DNA from: Oxobacter pfennigii
GTDB taxonomy: Bacteria; Bacillota; Clostridia; Clostridiales; Oxobacteraceae
Assembly: GCF_001317355.1 (NCBI RefSeq)
Contig: NZ_LKET01000029.1
Coordinates: 1-64,000 of the forward strand
Direction of reading: 5' to 3'
Length of the DNA: 64,000 nucleotides
Part shown: in pieces, positions 23,860-32,489 of the stretch
Layout of the letters: every line of letters begins with the position of its first letter
Position numbering within the stretch: position 1 is the stretch's first letter
Position numbers and translations under genes: made by a program
The notes under the pieces: model-generated
Database searches by the model: none
What the model was told of the DNA's origin: nothing
The model's input: only the letters and a program-made list of their open reading frames with translations

Positions 23860-24498
23860 GTGGAAATACTAAAGGCGATATCCGAAAATCTGCAATCAGG
23901 TTCAGCTCCGAAGGTAAGGGAACTGACCATGGAAGCTCTGAATTTAGGAATTGACGCAAGAGATGTGCTAAGTGCTCTTATGGAGGGCATGGGTGTTATT
24001 GGTGTCAAATTCAAAAACAACGAAGTGTATGTACCGGAAGTACTTCTAGTAGCAAGGGCAATGCATGCCGGGCTTGACATATTAAAACCTGTTCTTTCTG
24101 AAACAGGAGCTAAACCAATAGGAAAAGCACTGATTGGAACAGTAGCAGGTGATTTGCATGATATAGGAAAGAATATGGTTAAGTACATGATGGTAGGCAC
24201 AGGAATAGATGTCATAGATATAGGAATAGATGTTCCGCCGGAAGAGTTTGTCAATGCAGTAAAGGAACATAAGCCGGATATTGTGTGTATGTCTGCACTC
24301 TTAACTACTACTCTACCGGCTGTAAGAAAGTCAATAGAAGCATTGGAAAAAGCAGGCTTAAGATCGGAGATAATCATTATGATTGGCGGCGCTCCGGTAA
24401 CAGCAGCTTTTGCCAAGGAAGTAGGGGCAGATATGTATGCTCCGGATTCTGCTTCAGCTGCTGAAAAAGCAAGGGAAGCCATTTTAAACAAAAAGTAG
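23860..24498 (+). CDS. Methyltransferase-associated corrinoid protein
   Basis: 212-residue cobalamin-binding protein of the MtbC/MttC/MtaC type. An N-terminal helical cap domain (about 1-85) is followed by the B12 Rossmann domain with D98-x-H100-x2-G103 (GDLHDIGKNMV) and the distal GGAPVTAAFAKEVGAD loop. It shuttles methyl groups between a substrate methyltransferase and a second methyltransferase. No methyltransferase is adjacent; the URO-D-family protein at 2637-3800 is a possible but distant partner. Start GTG 23860 is used because TTG 23845 lies inside the ribosome site (TTTGGAGGCGAG). Confidence 0.88.
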   Translation: MEILKAISENLQSGSAPKVRELTMEALNLGIDARDVLSALMEGMGVIGVKFKNNEVYVPEVLLVARAMHAGLDILKPVLSETGAKPIGKALIGTVAGDLHDIGKNMVKYMMVGTGIDVIDIGIDVPPEEFVNAVKEHKPDIVCMSALLTTTLPAVRKSIEALEKAGLRSEIIIMIGGAPVTAAFAKEVGADMYAPDSASAAEKAREAILNKK

Positions 24499-24553
24499 TG
24501 TAATGTATAATAATTTGCTTTTTATGGGATAAATAATTATATAGAAATCATGG

Positions 24554-24580
24554 GAATCACGTTTTAAACGTGGTTCTTTT
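24554..24580 (+). terminator. Intrinsic terminator after corrinoid protein gene
   Basis: GAATCACG (24554-24561) with CGTGGTTC (24569-24576), then TTTT. Confidence 0.65.
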
Positions 24581-24624
24581 AATGAGAGTTCTATATTTAA
24601 ATTTTCCATAAGTAGGTGAGTTTC

Positions 24625-24813
24625 GTGAAAACAAAAGTTGATCCAGAAACCTGTATTGGCTGTGGACTATGTCCATCAATAGCACCGGATATATACGAAA
24701 TGGGCGATGACGGCAAAGCATTTGCCAAAGAACCTGAGGTATCTCCCAGTCAGGAAGATGCTGCCCAGGAAGCTGCTGACGGATGTCCGGTAGACGCAAT
24801 CGAAATCGAATAA
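24625..24813 (+). CDS. Small [4Fe-4S] ferredoxin
   Basis: 62-residue ferredoxin with one cluster: C10, C13 and C16 (CIGCGLC) and the fourth ligand C54 in GCPVDAIEIE. The acidic middle segment (about 28-50) is typical of single-cluster clostridial/Thermotoga-type ferredoxins. It transfers electrons in the cytoplasm. Start GTG 24625 follows AGTAGGTGAGTTTC. It is a single-gene unit between terminators. Confidence 0.9.
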   Translation: MKTKVDPETCIGCGLCPSIAPDIYEMGDDGKAFAKEPEVSPSQEDAAQEAADGCPVDAIEIE

Positions 24814-24885
24814 TAAGAACCCCACCCGCCATAAAAAATCTATGATTGCCGGCGGGTCCCGGGAACCTTGTTGCTTTATAACCTT

Positions 24886-24909
24886 AAAACCCGTGTATGC
24901 GGGTTTTTA
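24886..24909 (+). terminator. Intrinsic terminator after ferredoxin gene
   Basis: AAAACCCG (24886-24893) pairs with CGGGTTTT (24900-24907) followed by T/A-rich sequence. Another potential hairpin, ACCCGCC with GGCGGGT, lies between this and the ferredoxin stop. Confidence 0.7.
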
Positions 24910-25002
24910 ATTTTGAAAAGAAATGTAAAATTTAATTGCAGCATGGAGGATATCAGGCGTTTTTATAGAATAGATATGCATGTATTTTTCGGAGGAAAGT
25001 TT

Positions 25003-25449
25003 ATGGAGAGCCTAATATCTGTATGTGTGCTGGTTTTTAAAAATGAGGACATACTTTTTGTCAGGTCAAATAGCCAAAGAGGCAAATTAAAGCTTGTCCT
25101 TCCGGGCGGAAATTTAATGGATAACCAAACCATTGAGGATTGCGCTATAAAGGAAGTAAAAGATAGTACCGGATTGGATATAAAGCTGGAAAGCAAGCTA
25201 AACGGTGTGATAATGAGAAGAAACAAAAAAGGTAATAGCCTCATTACCTTTGTACTCCTGGCAGAAGCCCTATCCCCTATAAAATCAAATAATGCGGTAT
25301 TCATTTCCCACAAGGTGGTAAGTCATTACAGGGAAATTTCGGATTTTTCCAAACTTGTAGTTGAGAAAGTAAAAGCTTCAAATCTTTCTTCGCTGGACAA
25401 ACATGAGTTTGAAGACTCAGATAATAAGAAATATTTACTGTATTTTTAG
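25003..25449 (+). CDS. Nudix-fold protein with a degenerate Nudix box
   Basis: 148-residue protein. ISVCVLVFKNEDILFVRSNS and KLVLPGGNLMDNQTIEDCAI are the Nudix fold landmarks, but the box reads G-G-N-L-M-D-N-Q...K-E-V-K-D-S-T-G-L. The acidic residue after GGxx and the paired glutamates of RExxEE are replaced, so metal binding and pyrophosphohydrolase activity are doubtful. It may be a nucleotide-binding regulator or an inactive paralogue. Start ATG 25003 is chosen for its ribosome site (TCGGAGGAAAGTTT); the open frame extends 135 bases further upstream over the terminator, without support. Confidence 0.7.
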   Translation: MESLISVCVLVFKNEDILFVRSNSQRGKLKLVLPGGNLMDNQTIEDCAIKEVKDSTGLDIKLESKLNGVIMRRNKKGNSLITFVLLAEALSPIKSNNAVFISHKVVSHYREISDFSKLVVEKVKASNLSSLDKHEFEDSDNKKYLLYF

Positions 25450-25558
25450 TGGAAGAACTTATCGCAATTGAAAGTATCTTCATTTGTATGGCTCCTTACT
25501 ATCTGATATAATAACTCTTATTGAGGAAATTTATCAGACACGTTAGTAGGTGCATAAT

Positions 25559-26149
25559 ATGAAAGTCCAGGTAGTAAACAATCTTTCGGAGTTTTATTCT
25601 GCTGTCATTGACGTAAGGATGCTTAATTATGACTATATTTTCGGACACTTAGAGAACAGCAGTATTGCAGTCAAGGTTGCTTTTGAAGACGTTGACTTCA
25701 TATACGAGAATGAATTTGAAGAGAAGATAGTAAAATACAGGGATTTACTGAAGATTTCTCTTCCCGGTACCGTGACCATAAGATTTTACGGTGCCTTTTG
25801 CAGCGTTCTGGAAGAGTATTTTAATGAAGAGATAAAGTCCATAACTATTTTAAAGGATGACGATGAAAAAGCCAGAAAAGGCTATTGGTATAAAAGGGTG
25901 GAATTGATTATAAATGAAATCCGCCCTGCATGTATAACCGCCTCGGGAAGGAATTATGCCGATAAATATAATGTAAATATGGAAGATATAGATATTCTTC
26001 AATTCATATACAACTGTAAGAAGGGCATATATGAGATTAAAACGGAGATAGGCAAAAACCTGGAGAGATTAAGGATTTATGAAAAGGCGCTAAGAAGCCT
26101 TAATGATCCAAATGACGATCCCAAGAAAAAAGCCTTAGAGGGTATGTAA
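25559..26149 (+). CDS. Conserved-looking hypothetical protein
   Basis: 196-residue soluble protein, rich in Glu/Lys, beginning MKVQVVNNLSEFYSAVIDVR and ending in a helical, charged tail with NDPNDDPKKKALEGM. It has no signal peptide or membrane segment and no motif I recognise. Start ATG 25559 is used (site TAGTAGGTGCATAAT). Its last codons form the left arm of the terminator at 26125-26168. Confidence 0.7.
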   Translation: MKVQVVNNLSEFYSAVIDVRMLNYDYIFGHLENSSIAVKVAFEDVDFIYENEFEEKIVKYRDLLKISLPGTVTIRFYGAFCSVLEEYFNEEIKSITILKDDDEKARKGYWYKRVELIINEIRPACITASGRNYADKYNVNMEDIDILQFIYNCKKGIYEIKTEIGKNLERLRIYEKALRSLNDPNDDPKKKALEGM

Positions 26150-26168
26150 TGCCCTCAAGGCTTTTTTG
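26125..26168. terminator. Bidirectional terminator between convergent genes
   Basis: AAAAAAGCCTTAGAGGG (from 26126) pairs with CCCTCAAGGCTTTTTT (26152-26167) across the stop codon of the plus-strand gene. T tracts occur on both strands, so it serves the hypothetical gene and the CAP-domain gene. Confidence 0.85.
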
Positions 26169-26179
26169 ATTATTAGGTG

Positions 26180-27046
26180 CTACCGGCCTATGAACATTTG
26201 AGTGTAAACCTTGTTATTCCCTTCATCTGTGATAACGCCGATGCCTACTTCGGTAAACTGATTGCTTAAAATATTTTTTCTGTGGCCTTCAGAATTCATC
26301 AGAGCCTGATGTGCTGCCTGTACTGTGGAATTTTTGGCAAGGTTCTCACCTGCATACAAATATGCAACCCCGTATTTTTGCATCATTTCAAAAGGAGTTC
26401 CATAAGTGGGAGAAGTATGACTGAAGTAATTCTTATCGGCTATATCCTTTGACTTAAGCCTTGCTAATTTTGTCAATTCCGTATTTGAGGCTAGCGGTTT
26501 TAAACCTGCTTTGGAGCGTTCCGAATTAACCAAGTTCAACATGGATGATTCTTCAGATGAGTTTGCATTTCCGGCAGAGCTCTGATTTGTCTGTGGTATG
26601 CCGGGTGCACTTGCTGATTCCGGAGTCTGGGGAACTGCTGAAATCTGGGGAGAAGCTGTTGACTGAGGAACATCCGGGATTTTTTGTGTGACAGCGGCTG
26701 TTGCCGGTTTTGTGCTGGATACGGGTATCATACCTACACGGTTATTGGGCAGATAAGCTACATAGTTTCCGTCATATTTGGCTAATACCCTTATTTTGGT
26801 ACCGGATTTTAGGTTGTATATCACAGGTGAATTAGCGGATACGCCGTTTTTAACAGAAACGTTTTGGGTAGTGATTACATATTCCACATCAGCCTTTTCA
26901 TAGGTGGCGGATATCATGGGGCCATTATTGTCCATGCCCTGGCTTCCCGGTACTTGTGGAGCTGTCCGTCTGTCATATCCCATGCATCCTGCCAATGCTA
27001 ATATTAGGCTTAAGGATAATACTGCAAAACTAAACTTTCTATTCAA
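26180..27046 (-). CDS. CAP-domain (YkwD/SCP family) lipoprotein
   Basis: 288-residue exported protein. The N-terminus RKFSFAVLSLSLILALAGC is a lipoprotein signal with the lipidated Cys near residue 21. Residues about 55-110 look like a bacterial SH3 domain (VSVKNGVSANSPVIYNLKSG, then RVLAKYDGNYVAYLPN), followed by a Pro/Ser/Gln-rich linker to about 165. The C-terminal 120 residues are a CAP domain (LVNSERSKAGLKPLASN, FSHTSPTYGTPF, YAGENLA, SEGHRKNIL). Such proteins are common in spore-formers, on the cell or spore surface; their enzymatic role is unsettled. Start is TTG 27046 after AAAGAGGTGATAGC. Confidence 0.87.
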   Translation of the reverse strand: MNRKFSFAVLSLSLILALAGCMGYDRRTAPQVPGSQGMDNNGPMISATYEKADVEYVITTQNVSVKNGVSANSPVIYNLKSGTKIRVLAKYDGNYVAYLPNNRVGMIPVSSTKPATAAVTQKIPDVPQSTASPQISAVPQTPESASAPGIPQTNQSSAGNANSSEESSMLNLVNSERSKAGLKPLASNTELTKLARLKSKDIADKNYFSHTSPTYGTPFEMMQKYGVAYLYAGENLAKNSTVQAAHQALMNSEGHRKNILSNQFTEVGIGVITDEGNNKVYTQMFIGR

Positions 27047-27221
27047 GCTATCACCTCTTTTTTATTGTGTTATAATAAAGAAACCTATTACTATTTTGCT
27101 ACTTAAACTGATAATTATTACAAGTACATCACATGGCAAATCAAGGCTTTAATACCTTCATTTTCAAAATATGATAGAAGCTTAAAAAATAAATTTTATC
27201 ATTATAATACATTTTATATAA

Positions 27222-27274
27222 TATAATTTGCATAGCAAATTATATTTCATAAATGAATTCCGGAGGAATTCATT
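27222..27274. promoter_or_regulatory. Two tandem perfect 23-bp inverted repeats
   Basis: TATAATTTGC-ATA-GCAAATTATA (27222-27244) and AATGAATTCC-GGA-GGAATTCATT (27252-27274) each have perfect 10-bp arms and a 3-base centre, and their starts are exactly 30 bases apart. They lie 60-110 bases upstream of the AlbA_2-type gene, in an otherwise AT-rich gap. No T tract follows, so operators or structured leader RNA are more likely than a terminator. Confidence 0.5.
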
Positions 27275-27334
27275 ATATAATAATATTGGGTATATACTTT
27301 GTTTAGGTCATTAAACTATTACGGGGAGAATCAT

Positions 27335-28489
27335 ATGGAAATACAAAAACTCCAGTCCCTTCTTAATAAACAGGAAGGTCCAAAGCTTGATTTTAAACAG
27401 AAATTGAATACAAATACCTATGGCAGCAAAAAAGAGCTTTCTAAGGATGTGTGTGCAATAGCCAATTCCCGGGGAGGAAGAGGGTATATTATATTTGGTA
27501 TTGAAGATAAAACTAAAAATATAATAGGTATAAATCCTTCGGATTTTAATGAGGAAAAAATACAGCAAATAATAAGCACCAGATGTGAGCCGCCTATCCC
27601 CATATCTGTTGAGGTAGTTGAATACAAGGAGAAAAGTCTTGCAGTAATAACCATTTATTCGGGAGATCAAAAGCCATATCAGATAAGAGATGTGGGCACC
27701 TTTTATATAAGAAGGGGCTCTACCACGGATATAATGAGAAAAGAAGAGCTTGCCGGAATGCTTCAGGAATACGGCCTTTTAAATTATGAGCTCACCCAGG
27801 TGTATAAGGCGGGTATTGAGAGCCTTGATATGGCAAAAGTCAAGGATTACGCATCAAGAATAGGCGTGGTATTTGACGGCAGGGATTTAAGCATATTAGA
27901 AAGCCTGGGGATCGTAGCCTGGGATAAGGAAGATAATAAATACAATCCCACCAGCGGAGGGCTGCTGCTCTTTGGCTTTAATCCTCAGCTTTTTATTCCT
28001 AATAGCGGTATAAAGATTATAAATAAGATTAATCCCCAATTTGACGAAGTGAATAATTTCGGAGGCGATATACTTGAAATGTTAGACTGTGCAGAGGAAT
28101 TTTTAAAAAAGGTAGTAGATGTTGAAAATTACCCTTTGCATGCTGTAAACGAAGCTTTGGTAAATGCGGCTGCCTACAGAAATTATTTTGATATATACAA
28201 TGAGACACTTGTATTACTCCTTAAAGATTCGATACAGATTATAAGTCCCGGAAGTTTAATAAATGACGGGAGAAACAAAGTGTTTGAAGAGTTCATACCT
28301 GCAAGAAGAAATATGTGGCTTTACCAGAGGCTTATTACCTTAGACGCTAAAAATAGATTTACTCAAACGGGAAACGGTTTTAAAAGGATGCAGCAGGCTT
28401 TTTCAGGCTATGGCAAAGTGAAAATATTGAGCATAGACAACAAGGATGTGTTTAAAGTAGTTTTTCCCGGAATTAATAAATTTTTATAA
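27335..28489 (+). CDS. AlbA_2/Schlafen-like putative ATP-binding regulator
   Basis: 384-residue protein. Residues about 1-135 match the AlbA_2 (Schlafen AlbA-like) domain with GPKLDFKQKL, DVCAIANSRGGRGYIIFGIE and YQIRDVGTFYIRRGSTTDIM. The C-terminal half carries the HATPase-like segment NYPLHAVNEALVNAAAYRNY typical of this family of putative transcriptional regulators or RecG-related proteins. Function in bacteria is poorly defined; some members sit in defence islands. Start ATG 27335 follows ACGGGGAGAATCAT, an upstream start lacks a ribosome site. Two tandem palindromes precede the gene. Confidence 0.8.
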   Translation: MEIQKLQSLLNKQEGPKLDFKQKLNTNTYGSKKELSKDVCAIANSRGGRGYIIFGIEDKTKNIIGINPSDFNEEKIQQIISTRCEPPIPISVEVVEYKEKSLAVITIYSGDQKPYQIRDVGTFYIRRGSTTDIMRKEELAGMLQEYGLLNYELTQVYKAGIESLDMAKVKDYASRIGVVFDGRDLSILESLGIVAWDKEDNKYNPTSGGLLLFGFNPQLFIPNSGIKIINKINPQFDEVNNFGGDILEMLDCAEEFLKKVVDVENYPLHAVNEALVNAAAYRNYFDIYNETLVLLLKDSIQIISPGSLINDGRNKVFEEFIPARRNMWLYQRLITLDAKNRFTQTGNGFKRMQQAFSGYGKVKILSIDNKDVFKVVFPGINKFL

Positions 28490-28505
28490 AACGGTTTTTA
28501 TGATT

Positions 28506-28810
28506 TTAATGTATTGAAGTATATTTATCTGAATAAAACAAGTTATCCATATGACTGCTGTTTTGAATTTGCGGCTTTTTGAAAACCTTCTTTATATCCA
28601 CCCGCCAATCATAAGGCCCCTTTTCGATATATGACCATTCAAACATACCCGGCATTATTTGGGATAATTGCTCTTTCATTGCATAGGGGTCATGGTCATG
28701 GATTATTTCCACCACATCTCCTTCGTTTAAAGAATCCAGAGTATCAAGTATCTTCGCATATCTCTCTCGGTGGGGGATATTTTTATATCCAGAATAACTT
28801 TTTCGCTCAT
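28506..28810 (-). pseudogene. DUF2249-family protein gene, single-base frameshift
   Basis: From ATG 28810 (site AAGGGAGGCAGCAAA) frame one reads MSEKVILDIK, then loses register at an A5 tract (complement of 28780-28784). Adding one A restores a continuous protein of about 100 residues: IPHRERYAKILDTLDSLNEG, then DVVEIIHDHDPYAMKEQL, MFEWSYIEKGPYDWRVDI. This matches DUF2249 (TusA-like fold) proteins with the NDHDP and FEWEYxExGPxxWRV motifs. Either the gene is recently broken or the base is a sequencing error. The downstream frame alone gives only 69 codons. Confidence 0.7.
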
Positions 28811-28868
28811 TTTGCTGCCTCCCTTTGCTGATATTAGGATGTCAAATCAGAAAAATTATATTCTTAAA

Positions 28869-30407
28869 TTATAATTTTTCAATTACATCTTCCATTCCAA
28901 GCTCTTTTAATTTATCAACTGTTGGGATGGTATTTTCTTTATTATAACCAGAGGAATCATAATATGCATACAATACGGAATCTACATCTATGATATTTCC
29001 TTTATAAAGTAACGAGGGGCTCTTTAAAAATTTTATGGGAAGATAATCATCCTTTGTTTTGAATCCTCTTTTGAAATTTATTATGTGCTCAATTGCCAGT
29101 GTCCGTTCAGCTTTTTTAAAAAGCTCGTTATTTTCCATAGGCATGCCGGTAACTGCTGAATATAATCCCGTGAGGATATCAGGTGATATTTCTGCGTTTA
29201 TTATATCAAGGCTGTACAATCCCAAGAGAGAGGCAGATACCATCGTTAAGGCTAAAGCTGTACTCTCATGAGTATATATAGGCAGGAGAGCCGTATTTTT
29301 TTCAGGAGTATAATCCATTGCGTTTCCATCTAGTTTCAAAGCTGCATAATAAGCACCGTCGGCAAATATTTCTCCGAAGGCCTCCCTTTGGCCTATCTTT
29401 TTTACCAGTTCAATCATAGCTTGCCCGTTGCCGAATTTAAGATCTAGACCATCGGTATCTGGTGCCTTTAAAATACCTTTCTCAAACCATTCCATGGCAC
29501 AAGACACTGCAGCGCCGGTATACTGGGGATCCAGGCCGTAAATAACAGTATAATAATAAGCTGTTAAAACATCATTCAAGGATAAAACACCGCACTTTAA
29601 GCCTAATGAAGTAATTGCTTCAAACTCAGGTTCACCCATAAGCTCAGGATTATTTTCATTTAAACTATTAAAGGGCAATAAATCCCGGGAAGAAATTTTT
29701 TCGAGAATTGCGGAGTAATTTATACCTGAAAATAATTTTGAAACTTTTTTACTGTAAGATAAAAATTTCCTTTTATCAGCGATTAGAAAACACCCGCTCC
29801 CTCTTACTGCAATAGCCTTAACCTTTTTATAGCCCATGACGGCACCAATTCCGCCCCGGCTTATAAAAAGATCGTCACAGTATATGGATGCAATCCTTGA
29901 TAATTTCTCTCCTGCCGGTCCGATGCACATTATCTTAAATTCTTTACCAAGGCTTTCTTTTAAATAAGAAATTGTTTCTTTGGTATCAAGCCCCCAGATA
30001 TCAGCTGCATCCCTTATTTCAACATAATCGTCATTAATATAAATATATATAGGTTTTACAGATGCACCATCAAGTATAAGAGAATCATATCCGGCAAACT
30101 TAATTTCTGCCCCAATATGACTCTTTAAATTGCATATTCCCAAGGCATTGGTAAGCGGGGATATAAAAGCTGCCGAAAGATTTGACGCTGAAGGCAATAT
30201 TGAGCCCGTTAAGGGACCGGTATTGAAGCTCAATTGATTTCCGGGGCTGAAAGCATGAGTGCTATATGAGGCTTCATCTAAAAGCAAGGCGGCACCATAA
30301 CCTTCTCCCCCTAAGTATTTATCTATATAGTTTTTATTTAGCTTTTTTTTGTATATGGATTTGGCAGTCAGATTAATTTTTAAAATATTATCCTTATATC
30401 CTTCCAA
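28869..30407 (-). CDS. Aldehyde ferredoxin oxidoreductase homologue lacking cluster cysteines
   Basis: 512-residue member of the tungsten aldehyde ferredoxin oxidoreductase family. The N-terminal domain is typical: ILKINLTAKSIYKKKLNKNY, KYLGGEGYGAALLLDE, FNTGPLTGSILPSASNLSAA, and the pterin-domain pattern GGIGAVMGYKKVKAIAV. The family's cluster motif C-x2-C-x3-C and the C-terminal Cys ligand are absent; the remaining cysteines are scattered. It is also about 90 residues shorter than active enzymes. It may be a divergent paralogue with another electron route, or a non-catalytic one. Start is TTG 30407 behind TTAGGAGGCGGTATT. No molybdopterin genes lie nearby. Confidence 0.8.
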   Translation of the reverse strand: MEGYKDNILKINLTAKSIYKKKLNKNYIDKYLGGEGYGAALLLDEASYSTHAFSPGNQLSFNTGPLTGSILPSASNLSAAFISPLTNALGICNLKSHIGAEIKFAGYDSLILDGASVKPIYIYINDDYVEIRDAADIWGLDTKETISYLKESLGKEFKIMCIGPAGEKLSRIASIYCDDLFISRGGIGAVMGYKKVKAIAVRGSGCFLIADKRKFLSYSKKVSKLFSGINYSAILEKISSRDLLPFNSLNENNPELMGEPEFEAITSLGLKCGVLSLNDVLTAYYYTVIYGLDPQYTGAAVSCAMEWFEKGILKAPDTDGLDLKFGNGQAMIELVKKIGQREAFGEIFADGAYYAALKLDGNAMDYTPEKNTALLPIYTHESTALALTMVSASLLGLYSLDIINAEISPDILTGLYSAVTGMPMENNELFKKAERTLAIEHIINFKRGFKTKDDYLPIKFLKSPSLLYKGNIIDVDSVLYAYYDSSGYNKENTIPTVDKLKELGMEDVIEKL

Positions 30408-30720
30408 AATACCGCCTCCTAAAAATCCAGCGCTGTTATAATAATTTATTAGGTTTATCAAGGGATTATTACACATAGAGCTTTATAATATGATAAAAAA
30501 TATATGATAAAATTTGAATTTTTTCAAAAATATAGAAAAATAAACAAAAGAGTGCCGAAACGGACAGCATTAAATAGATAAAGGGATATAATCAATTATA
30601 GAGACAAAATATTGAACTTTTAAAATGGGTATTTTTGCTTAAAGTGCGGTATAATTGACCTTATAGCAGTCTATATAATGCGAAGGAGATATCCTTGACA
30701 TTACCGATGGGGGAGTTAAT

Positions 30721-30981
30721 ATGGACTTATTAAAGCTGCAGAATGCGCTGGCTGAAACCTTTGGAGACAACAATGTTAAGCCCTATAAAAAAGGTTTCAG
30801 GGTAATCGTAGATTATAATAATATGCCTTATTGTATAGTCTTGCGAGTGGAAAATGAAAGATTTGTGATGGACAGAGATGCTGTTGACAGCGATCAGGCG
30901 GACTATGAAGATGCATATAAGAAAGCTTATAAGATGTTTATCGTAAATAAGGATAAATTTAACGAGTACATAGATTTGTAA
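30721..30981 (+). CDS. Small hypothetical protein
   Basis: 86-residue soluble protein beginning MDLLKLQNALAETFGDNNVK, with an aromatic/acidic C-terminal half (DSDQADYEDAYKKAYKMFIV). No recognised domain. A clear ribosome site (ATGGGGGAGTTAAT) and a TATAAT-like hexamer near 30649 support it over the antisense frame. It is a single-gene unit ending at the hairpin 31064-31086. Confidence 0.65.
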   Translation: MDLLKLQNALAETFGDNNVKPYKKGFRVIVDYNNMPYCIVLRVENERFVMDRDAVDSDQADYEDAYKKAYKMFIVNKDKFNEYIDL

Positions 30982-31063
30982 TACATTAATATACATAGTT
31001 ATTTGTGTATATAAATGTCTCTAATTAACAGTTGAATATAGGGCTTTGTTCATTAATTAAAAG

Positions 31064-31086
31064 AGCTTCTTTTTGAGGCTTTTTTT
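31064..31086 (+). terminator. Intrinsic terminator
   Basis: AGCTTC (31064-31069) pairs with GAGGCT (31075-31080, one G-T pair), followed by T6. The 300 bases after it, up to 31385, are extremely AT-rich and hold no recognised gene; the agr promoter must lie there but no single hexamer pair stands out. Confidence 0.6.
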
Positions 31087-31385
31087 GCTTTAAACAACAT
31101 TTGAGAAAATTTTTCATAATATATGGAATTATATACAAATTAGTCATATTATGATGTATAATATATATGTAATTATCAATCTATTAATCATATATACAAG
31201 CATTAATATAAATAAAAGCTTATATTGATGCTTTATTTATTATAAATTGTCATATTGAATTTTTATTATTTAGCTGTATGAGTATCTAAATTTTTATATT
31301 TTATACATATTATGATAATATTGAAATAATTTGCAAAATCTGATAATATTTTTATAACTGGATATTATTACTTTGGAGGAAAACT

Positions 31386-31865
31386 ATGAAATTTATCTGG
31401 TACACTGTCCTTATTCGTGCGCTACCCGAAGCAATTGGAATGAACCTCCTTATATTAGCCTTTGTAAAAGAGAAAACCAATATGAAAAATCTGATGCTTT
31501 CAAGTTCTATATGTGGGCTAGTGGCCTTTATTTTGAGGATGCTTCCGTTGAGATTTGGCATTCATTCGTTACTGGTACTAATAATACAAGCTTTCGTTAT
31601 GAATATAGTTTATAAAATAAAAATGCAAAAATTGTTTAAGGGTACAATTGTGTGTTTGGTAGCTTTAGCTGGATTTGAAATGATTACTTTATTAGCTATG
31701 GAATATATTTTTAAAATTGACCCTCAAGCTGTATACTCAAATGGACTAAGCACAATTATTTCAGGCATACCGTCAATATTAATGTTGTATGCCCTGGCGT
31801 ATATCATATGGAAAATAAACTCTGCAAAAGAGAGCAGGAGATTGAATAAAGATGTCGGTGCATAG
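31386..31865 (+). CDS. Polytopic membrane protein preceding agrB
   Basis: 159-residue protein with about five hydrophobic segments (for example NLLILAFV near 20, LMLSSSICGLVAFIL, SLLVLIIQAFVMNIVY, CLVALAGFEMITLLAMEYIF, SILMLYALAYIIW). It resembles the membrane input half of clostridial AgrC-like or related sensor kinases (LPLRFGIHSLLVLI) but has no kinase domain; this resemblance is from memory. Its last codons overlap the start of agrB by 14 bases, so the two are translationally coupled. It may help peptide export or sensing. Ribosome site TTGGAGGAAAACT. Confidence 0.65.
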   Translation: MKFIWYTVLIRALPEAIGMNLLILAFVKEKTNMKNLMLSSSICGLVAFILRMLPLRFGIHSLLVLIIQAFVMNIVYKIKMQKLFKGTIVCLVALAGFEMITLLAMEYIFKIDPQAVYSNGLSTIISGIPSILMLYALAYIIWKINSAKESRRLNKDVGA

Positions 31866-32475
31866 AATATCTAAATTTATATCATCAAAAATATCTAGGG
31901 AACTATCATTACCTTCGGACAAGCAGGAAATTATTGAATATGGTACCATTGGGCTTATTTCAGAGCTTTTGTCAATGTTTTCTATTTTGGTCACAGCTTT
32001 AATATTCAATATGGTATTTGAAGCGGCTATAATTACATTTTGCAGTGCATTTTTAAGAAAATATTCCGGCGGCGCCCACTGCAGCTCGCCCTTAAGGTGT
32101 GCATTGCTGGGGGCTGTTGTGGTACCAGTTTTAGTGCTGCTGGGAAGGCTTGTTGGAACACTTGACTTTGTTACCTTAATTGCCATTATTGTATTTATAA
32201 ACTTGATATGTATAACTATTTTTTCTATATACTCTCCTGTTGACTCACCCTCTAAACCAATAAAGAATATTCATAAAAGAAAAATATTAAGATTAAAAGC
32301 TGTCACCCTTTCGGTGGTTTTGTTCTTAACTTCGGCTCTTTTATTATATTTAAATTTTGGACAAGTATCTGCACTTATTACAATGGGGATGAGTAATCAA
32401 GCACTAACTCTAACCAAGCCGGGGCATGTCGGTATTAAATTTTTCGATAAATTATTGAGCATAGTGAACATTTGA
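31852..32475 (+). CDS. agrB: AgrB-type autoinducer peptide-processing protease
   Basis: 207-residue membrane endopeptidase. The catalytic segment FLRKYSGGAHCSSPLRC places His at 76 and Cys at 83, the same spacing as the catalytic H77/C84 of Staphylococcus AgrB. Several hydrophobic segments follow (GAVVVPVLVLL, FVTLIAIIVFINLICITIF, VVLFLTSALLLYL). It cuts and cyclises the AgrD precursor. agrD starts 14 bases after its stop. Neither AgrC nor AgrA is found in the window. Confidence 0.92.
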   Translation: MSVHRISKFISSKISRELSLPSDKQEIIEYGTIGLISELLSMFSILVTALIFNMVFEAAIITFCSAFLRKYSGGAHCSSPLRCALLGAVVVPVLVLLGRLVGTLDFVTLIAIIVFINLICITIFSIYSPVDSPSKPIKNIHKRKILRLKAVTLSVVLFLTSALLLYLNFGQVSALITMGMSNQALTLTKPGHVGIKFFDKLLSIVNI

Positions 32476-32489
32476 AAGGAGGGATACAA

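Noticed and set aside
23826-24491. 221-codon minus-strand open frame
   Set aside because: Antisense shadow of the corrinoid protein gene, which has a full B12-binding motif.
24868-25002. Longer N-terminus for the Nudix-like protein
   Set aside because: The extension begins inside a terminator hairpin and lacks a ribosome site; ATG 25003 has a strong one.
30730-30996. 88-codon minus-strand open frame
   Set aside because: Overlaps the plus-strand 86-residue gene, which has the better ribosome site and an upstream promoter-like hexamer.
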